Of a stretch of DNA of 64,000 nt, positions 58,451-64,000 are shown one piece after another. Under the pieces are notes generated by a model. That model did not search any database and had not been told where the DNA came from. It saw only the letters and a program-made list of their open reading frames with translations. Source of the DNA: Panaeolus papilionaceus (Eukaryota; Basidiomycota; Agaricomycetes; Agaricales); NCBI GenBank assembly GCA_015501605.1, contig JADNRZ010000025.1, forward strand, positions 124,001 through 188,000, in the 5' to 3' direction. Positions within the stretch are counted from its first letter, which is position 1. Each line of letters opens with the position of its first letter. Made by a program: the position numbers and the translations under genes.

Positions 58451-58853
58451 GTTTGTTCTTGACATTGTCTTCATCGTTCATCGGCCTTGCGACGGCGTTG
58501 CGATGACGCGGAGATCATGTCTTCCAGCTGATTGAGTTCGATGAGGAGGGATATGCAACATTCAGTAAGAAACAACTTCGAAAGACATCTAGTCTTGGCT
58601 CACTCACCAAGCGACACAAAAGCAACATCCCGATATAGTACCACCTCCCTACGCGATATCCTCATCAAACTATAAAACACGGATCCACTTCATCTTGTAC
58701 GATATAAATTATATTATGAAGTTTGGCTGATTTGATCAAACAACTTTGTTGATGAACAGAAAGAAACATGATAACAAATACAAAAAGAAATTAGAGATTT
58801 ATCGGACTAAATTTATTGTGACATTGTGCAAGGAAAGGGTCTACCATAAGCGC
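58451..58853. other. CACTA-2 region upstream of tnp2
   Basis: Probably holds a first tnp2 exon and its promoter, which I could not place with confidence: the frame upstream of 58450 meets a stop and lacks a fitting ATG. The stretch 58690-58830 is AT-rich and non-coding. Confidence 0.4.
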
Positions 58854-58886
58854 GGTGAATTTACATATTGGTAGCGATGCACGCCT

Positions 58887-60442
58887 TCAATACATCTCAT
58901 CATCATCATCCTCCTCCATCGCACTGTCTTCTCCGTCCTCCTCAGCACTGACATTTGCGGAAGCAGAGGATCCAGCTCTAGAGGCAGATCCCTGCAGAAA
59001 TGCAACAACGTTCTTGCGGCTACTTTTCTCTTGGGAGGTATAACTCTTCTGAGTTGTCTCCAGAATGTAGCTTGGATAGCCAGTGAATCTGCAATGGAGC
59101 ACGCTATCAGGAAAGAGAGGGTGGCGGTAGGTTCCTTCATTGGCGAGGTAGTCGTCAGTGACGGTAATCCAGGTATGAAGTTCGTTGAGCGATACAACCT
59201 GCCAGATGGAGAGTTTCTTCCTGCCACTTGAGAGATGGATGTGAAGATCTCCCAGTTTGCGACCGGCGGCGTTGGAGGGCGGCTGCTGGATTATTTTGCC
59301 CACTGTAACGAAGCATGTATAGGCACGCTTCTTTTCGTCTTCTTTCTTCTGCTTCGCGTTTAACCGTCCTGATTTCTTTGAAGCAGCAATTTTCTTGGGG
59401 AATGAGGCAGGTGAATTGATGGTGTGTTGGGTGTTTGTGAGCTTAATATGAGCAACATTCTCGGTGTCACTCCATGGGTGATGGTGGTAGGTGTTTGGGA
59501 TGAAAGAAGGGATTGTCTTGCAACCGGGCTGGTCTCCTACGGACGTCTGATCGCTCAACTGGGTGAGGCTTGCAAATCCGAAGCGGGAGAAGTCATCCGC
59601 TAGGATACGGAGATTTTTAGCCCTTCAACAAGTTGTCAGTTTTATGTTCCGATGCAACAGGTAAGTAGGAATCATTACATTGCCTCATCAGTCAGACGAG
59701 TCTTCGCGGCCGATGATTTGTCCTTCCTGGATATACGAGTCTTCAGTAAGGTTGAGATAGTCGATTGACTGGTCGGAGAAGCTTAAATGGTGTCAAATAT
59801 GAGAACAGTTAAACACTTACTTGGCACAGTGGTCTCCAACCTTGAGTCGAAGCTGAGCAGCGGCATCATTCATCTTTTTAGAGATGTATGTGCAATGCAG
59901 CACAAACTTCTCCATACCTCCTGGGTATCCTTGAATGACCTCATGGCACTTCTGAATGACTGCTGTGACGTCCTCGCAGAGAGCCAGAGCGCTAACAACA
60001 GTACGAAAAGCTTCTTGGTCTAAACTATCCATTATCTCCACAGCAAGCTCTGTTGCTGTCTCAAGGCGTATCTTGGCAATGTCTCTGTAACATATTTAAC
60101 GGCATGCCAGACAAGAGCGATCGGGGACCTACGCTTCGCATTGGATGTAATCATCAGGAGGCGACAACGGATGCAAACGAGCATGGGGAGGTCCCGATGG
60201 CGTAGTGCTGATGTGGATTAGGGTGGTTATGGGCCACGAAGAGAATGAATACGCACGATTCTCGTTTTTGAATGGGGTGGAACACACCCTTCAATGAAGG
60301 ATTCCTGAGCCATTGGCCGTTAGCCTTCTTGACCTCCTCCCCGTAGTTGATGCGGTGGGGCTACAGACATAGTCAAGGATGAGTGGAATGATCAAGTGGC
60401 ACAGTCAAAAATACTAACCTGGGCGTCGGGAAAAGAGGGCAT
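58887..60442 (-). CDS. CACTA-2 cargo gene E, hypothetical protein with acidic C-terminus
   Basis: ATG at 60440-60442 (MPSFPDAQ, then a GTTAGT donor). Following exons join through short introns: PHRINYGEEVKKANGQWLRN (about 60360-60280), PHARLHPLSPPDDYIQCEA (about 60200-60135), a helical exon (about 60085-59820: RLETATELAVEIMDSLDQ), short exons near 59785-59640, and a long last exon (59630-58887). The last exon is rich in Lys/Ser and carries a KKSGRLNAKQKKEDEKKR basic patch, a compact segment (LNELHTWITVTDDYLANEG...YPSYILETTQ) and an acidic tail (EEDDDDEMY). I do not recognise the family. The basic patch suggests a nuclear protein. Exon borders are approximate. Confidence 0.55.
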
Positions 60443-60985
60443 TATCGGGTAAGATCTTTCTTCATAGTGAGGGACAGTAAAAAACACTGGGTATTCTGGG
60501 ACGAGTTCATCTTTAGGGGCTCAACAGGGCATTCTGCATGCAAAGATGTTAGTTGGAATATTAATGGGGGTGGGAGGTGGAATGGAAAAGCGGGGAAGGT
60601 GGCAACTCAGGTGAGTGCTCTGTTAATATATGGCGATATGGTCCCTTTGTCCTTCTCTCCTTTGTCATCTATACTGTAGCCCCAGGATGTGGATAACGAT
60701 CCCTACATCAAATGGGGAAGTAGACGACATAAATTATTACAAAGGAAAATACCTGGGCATCTGAATAGAATGAAGGTTCATCATGGACGACTCGAGCCAG
60801 AAACAGTTCATTTATCCGCGTAGGGAGTCGACTAATGTGGTGTAATGTATATAATACAAAGAAAGAAAAAAAAAAAGAAAAAAAAAGGAAAAAAAATTAT
60901 ACTGTTGAACAAAGATATAGTACAAAATACGAGTGAAATGCGACGCATGGCGAGAACAATCAACAGTACTGGATGAGTTGGGGTC
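60443..60985. other. CACTA-2 intergenic region with A-rich tract
   Basis: Between two minus-strand genes. It contains an adenine-rich run (60859-60897, about 39 bases of a with a few g). Nothing else is recognised. Confidence 0.45.
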
Positions 60986-61560
60986 AATATGCAACATAAC
61001 ACTCCAGGAAGGTGAAACATATGGTGATGGTCTTTGGCAAAGACAGCTTCTTATCCATTGCCTGCTTTGTACGTCTTATATACCTGACAGAAATTGCTCT
61101 CAGAAAGGAAACTCAAATTGGATGAGAAGCTTACATCCGAACGACCTCTCTGATAGCTTGTTGGCAGCCTTTGGGGCGGCTCAGGAGAGTAACCCTTGTC
61201 CCAATGGAAAATATAGCAAGTTCACCTCGCCATTGTACTTCTGCGTCGATCGATAGAAGACTCTGATTCATGTCGAGTGTAGAGTCGTAAAAAGCTATGA
61301 CGAGGTATCTTTGCTTTTGGTGAATTACTGTCGCAGATAGAATCGGTTCGTTGTTGATGTTATCGAAGTGAGTGGCAGTGTTCACGACGGGTAAATCTCG
61401 CAAGTTCAAGGAGTGCGTTGCTGCAAATGTTGTGAGTCGTTTGTAGGGAGCTATACTGCTGGAGGGGTAAAAATATCCGTTGATTGCCTACAATAGAGTC
61501 ATCAGAAAATTAGTTAGAGTCTTGTAAGCTGAATACCAATCAGTATATAGACATACCGAT
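60986..61560 (-). CDS. CACTA-2 cargo gene F, small hypothetical protein
   Basis: The clear exon is 61490 down to about 61132 (GYFYPSSSIAPYKRLTTFAA... ending CQQAIREVVRM). It begins after a plausible acceptor (ctacaatag). At its end a GTAAGC donor (about 61135) and a TCTGTCAG acceptor would add about 30 residues, ending near 60986. The 5' exon was not found, so the start is unknown. A beta-rich pattern (AEVQWRGELAIFSIGTRVTLL) is visible. Not recognised; low certainty that it is complete. Confidence 0.4.
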
Positions 61561-62074
61561 GGTTATATAGTTCACCAGTAGATGCATGACTTGAGCTACA
61601 TGTATTGAAAAGTGTCAATATATAGAAGCCTCGTATACATGGACTGGTGTTGAGTTACATCCCAATACCAGTCTCTTGTTGCTATGTAAAGTAATAGAAT
61701 TTGCGCAGAACATATAAGTGTCCATTGTCCTGGTATAATTCATATATTGATATGCTAGACAGATTTACTCGTACATAGCTAGCTCAACTTACAAGTATGT
61801 ACACGAGTGGGCATACCATACATGGGCATGCCTTCGACTACAAGCAGTCAGGTCCATATCTACCTGGACACACTCAGCTAATCACACAAAATCACACAAT
61901 CGAGTAGCAGGAATGCGCAACATGCAGTGATATTAGTCCATTTCTAAAGGGTACATACAAATGATACAGAGCAACGAGTATAATAACAAAAGCAGTGATG
62001 GAGGTAAGTACAAATGAGCAACGAGAGCAACGAGACGGCATGAACATAAAATAATAATAATAAACCCTCTCCGA
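61561..62074. other. CACTA-2 intergenic region, nothing recognised
   Basis: AT-rich non-coding sequence between genes F and G. Repeats of ataataataa lie just beyond the 3' end of gene G (62047-62064). No gene supported. Confidence 0.5.
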
Positions 62075-63954
62075 CTACCTTTTGACCCCGGGCACCTTTC
62101 GAGGCTTTGTAGAGCGATTCCCCCTTGCTACTGAGGATGCTGAAGGGGCGGGTAGTGAAGAAGAAGACGAGTCAGATGGAGCCGCTGCAGTAGATGCACG
62201 AGTGGAGCGACGGGTGATGAGCGATGCAGGTGGTTGTGATGTGGGTTCAGGCTCAAGAGTGGGTGATCTTTCACGACCGCTAGAACGGCCAAGAAAGCTA
62301 GGGCGACGGGGCAGTGCCCACTGGAGTAAATTTGTGAGGTTGGACAGGGCGGTTAATGAGGTGACCGCAGGAAGTGGTGGTGGTCCCATGAGTTCATGAA
62401 TTGGGGATGATGGGCGCTGTGGATCAGATCGTGGTGGAGATGAACGGGGTGGAGATGATGAAGGCGGCGGTTGAGGCTCGTTACCACCAGGGGAAGGTGT
62501 GGGTGAGTGGAGAACCTGGCGACGACGAGCTGTTGGACGTGGAGTGACAGGTATGTCATCATCATCATCCTCGTGCGAGTCCTGTGTAGGCCGGCGAGGC
62601 GATGGCTGCTGTGTCGATGTAGGTGGTGCCTCTGAATGCACGACTTGACGTGCCTCAGGCTAGCATAGGTAATTAGCAAAGCAAAGAGAGTGATAAACGG
62701 CGACTCACCTGGGCATCTGCCTGACCCTGTCTCTCTCCAGCCATTGCTCTCTGCTTCAATGCTATGGCCATCTCGTCCTCCTCATCATCTTCGTCATCTT
62801 CGGCTGACTTCCTTCCATAGCACTTTCGCTTCTTGGTTTGTTTGTCACGAAGAGCAGGGAGCTGACTATTAAAATACATTAGTACCGCAAACGAGCACGA
62901 ATAACAACTTACCTGGTTAGAAAATCCAACGTCTCCTTGGTCCAGGCGTCTTCGGGTTGAGTAAATATACTCAAAATTCGGTCATAGAACTCGGGATAGT
63001 CGAATCCACATTTCGGCGTCTGTCCCCAGTTATCAACACTAGAGAGCGCGAATACGAGCTATAAAAAACTGTATCAGTAATTGCAAATGCGACAGAAAGA
63101 ATTGAAAACACTTACGTGGGTCCCAACACAAGCAACAACCTCAGGCGTGACGCGCTGGAGGTTATGCATCTCGGCTTGGGATGCCTTAGCTGCTGTTCGT
63201 ATGCTGGTCTGAATCGAGTCTTTGCCAGAGAGAATGGCTCGCATAGCCTGAATTGAGTGAGAAACTACAATTTGAGAACGAGAAGATTACGTACCCGAAT
63301 AAAAGCATGGCCCCGAAAGAGGCCTGACGAAATAGAGGCTGCATCGTATACAGTCCCGGAAGGATAGAATGCTGAGGGGAAAAGCTTGTTGGAAATCTTG
63401 AATTTTCCTTCGTTGACGTTGGCATTGAATCGTCTGTTATGAATTAATGAGATAAACCATAATTTAAAGGTAATAAATACGTGCTTACATTGGGTCTTCA
63501 TCATAGCGGTGTCGATACTTGAGGGGACAAAGAAGTGCTCCAGTCATGACGTGATTAAACCCTTGCTCACTCTTGCAGGTGATGGGTGGGTTAATGACAT
63601 CGCGCTTGATGTTTGCTGGAATAAAGCTGGTGACGTTGGTGCGCAGGGTGCTGGTGTCGCTATTTCGGCCCTCAGCTACATGACCTAATGAAGCGCATAT
63701 ACTTAGAATATATGCGCAAAAAAACAAATTAAATAACAAATTTACTTACAACGGCTGCAAGGGGATCAACCAGCTCCGGGAATTCAAGAATATACTTGAT
63801 AAAGTCCTTCAAAATTGGATGCAGAGCGAGAAAACGGTCATGAAGTCGTTTCTCTGCATCCGTTGCGCTAAAAGAATGTCAGAGAGCACTCTAGATAGTT
63901 CATAAAATACACTTACGGTTCATCCTCGGGCTCTCGTTCCTCTACATACGCCAT
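62075..63954 (-). CDS. CACTA-2 cargo gene G: DUF6698-like protein
   Basis: ATG at 63952-63954 (MAYVEEREPEDEP, then a GTAAGT donor). Exons then encode a helical segment (AEKRLHDRFLALHPILKDF), a GFNHVMTGALLCP motif (about 63540-63570), LFRGHAFIRA before a short intron near 63290, and VTPEVVACVGTHLVFALSS (about 63150-63050). The order GFNH-TG-LLCP, then LFRG, then VTP--VA---THVRFALSS is the pattern I know from the fungal DUF6698 family. A basic/acidic stretch and a long Pro/Ser-rich tail (from 62700) end at 62075. Function of DUF6698 is unknown; it is common near mobile elements in mushroom genomes as far as I recall. Complete within the window. Confidence 0.7.
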
Positions 63955-64000
63955 GATAACCGGTTGAGCTTGAAAGAAAAAGGATACCCCCCGCGGAATC

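Larger units (their letters stand above)
50571..64000. mobile_element. CACTA-2: second CACTA transposon, left part (right end outside window)
   Basis: The left end CACTGCGGTCTTTTAATCCT aligns without gaps to the left end of CACTA-1, and the match continues as CTAAAATCA-TGAA. The unit spacer homology stops exactly here. The interior encodes a Tnp2 transposase and a gene 2 homologue in the same order and strand as CACTA-1, followed by different cargo. A tttgatcaaaac motif near 50637 resembles the CACTA-1 subterminal repeat. The target duplication (expected AGT) and right TIR cannot be checked. The element is at least 13.4 kb long. Confidence 0.85.

Noticed and set aside
60859..60897. A-rich tract as the tail of a retroposed gene
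   Set aside because: No target duplication and no LINE/SINE-like body is visible next to it, and genes on both sides have introns. It is probably a simple-sequence tract.
1..64000. CRISPR arrays, bacterial operons, rRNA or tRNA genes
   Set aside because: No regularly spaced direct repeats, no tRNA-like cloverleaf and no rRNA core sequence were seen. Gene structure is clearly eukaryotic with introns.

Overview
The window looks like nuclear DNA of a basidiomycete fungus, most likely an Agaricomycete. Genes are split by many 45-90 bp introns with fungal GT...YAG borders. Mobile elements dominate: a Ty1/copia element, two Tnp2-type CACTA elements and two short hAT-like elements. A P-loop GTPase family of a type I associate with mushroom genomes occurs in tandem. 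No tRNA, rRNA or CRISPR was seen.

Layout. (1) 1-5180: the 3' part of a Ty1/copia retrotransposon (gag end, protease, integrase, RT, RNase H) and its 390-bp 3' LTR. (2) 5181-50570: an ancient head-to-tail array of five units (U1-U5, all + strand). Each is built from an ABC-exporter gene followed by a P-loop GTPase gene. Every ABC copy is a pseudogene. The GTPase is intact in U4 (43281-44757), complete but with a shifted C-terminus in U5 (48756-50172), otherwise intact but split by a transposon in U2, truncated in U3, and a 3' remnant fused to ABC debris in U1. (3) 13167-31265: an 18.1-kb CACTA element (CACTA-1) inside exon 4 of the U2 GTPase. It has CACTG termini, a 3-bp TCA target duplication and an empty site preserved in U4. 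It carries a Tnp2 transposase, a conserved second element gene, and cargo: a beta-propeller-like protein with a membrane helix, an 880-aa protein of unknown function and two other unknown genes. (4) 32819-34130 and 38459-39552: two non-autonomous elements with 8-bp target duplications (hAT-like). (5) 50571 to the window end: the left part of a second, diverged CACTA element (CACTA-2). It has its own Tnp2 transposase, a homologue of the second gene, and other cargo including a DUF6698-like protein. Its right end lies outside the window.

How it fits together. The ABC/GTPase array supplies homologous copies that act as empty-site references for the insertions and as partners for gene conversion (U3 and U5 share about 1 kb that is identical by eye). 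The two CACTA elements share terminal sequence, gene order for tnp2 and gene 2, and subterminal TGATCAAAA-type motifs, but differ in cargo. Copia, both tnp2 genes and CACTA-2 gene 2 each carry one in-frame TGA in an otherwise open frame. This pattern fits CGA-to-TGA decay at CpG sites, though readthrough cannot be excluded. Exon borders were placed by eye from frame continuity and splice consensus; treat them as good to a base or two at best.
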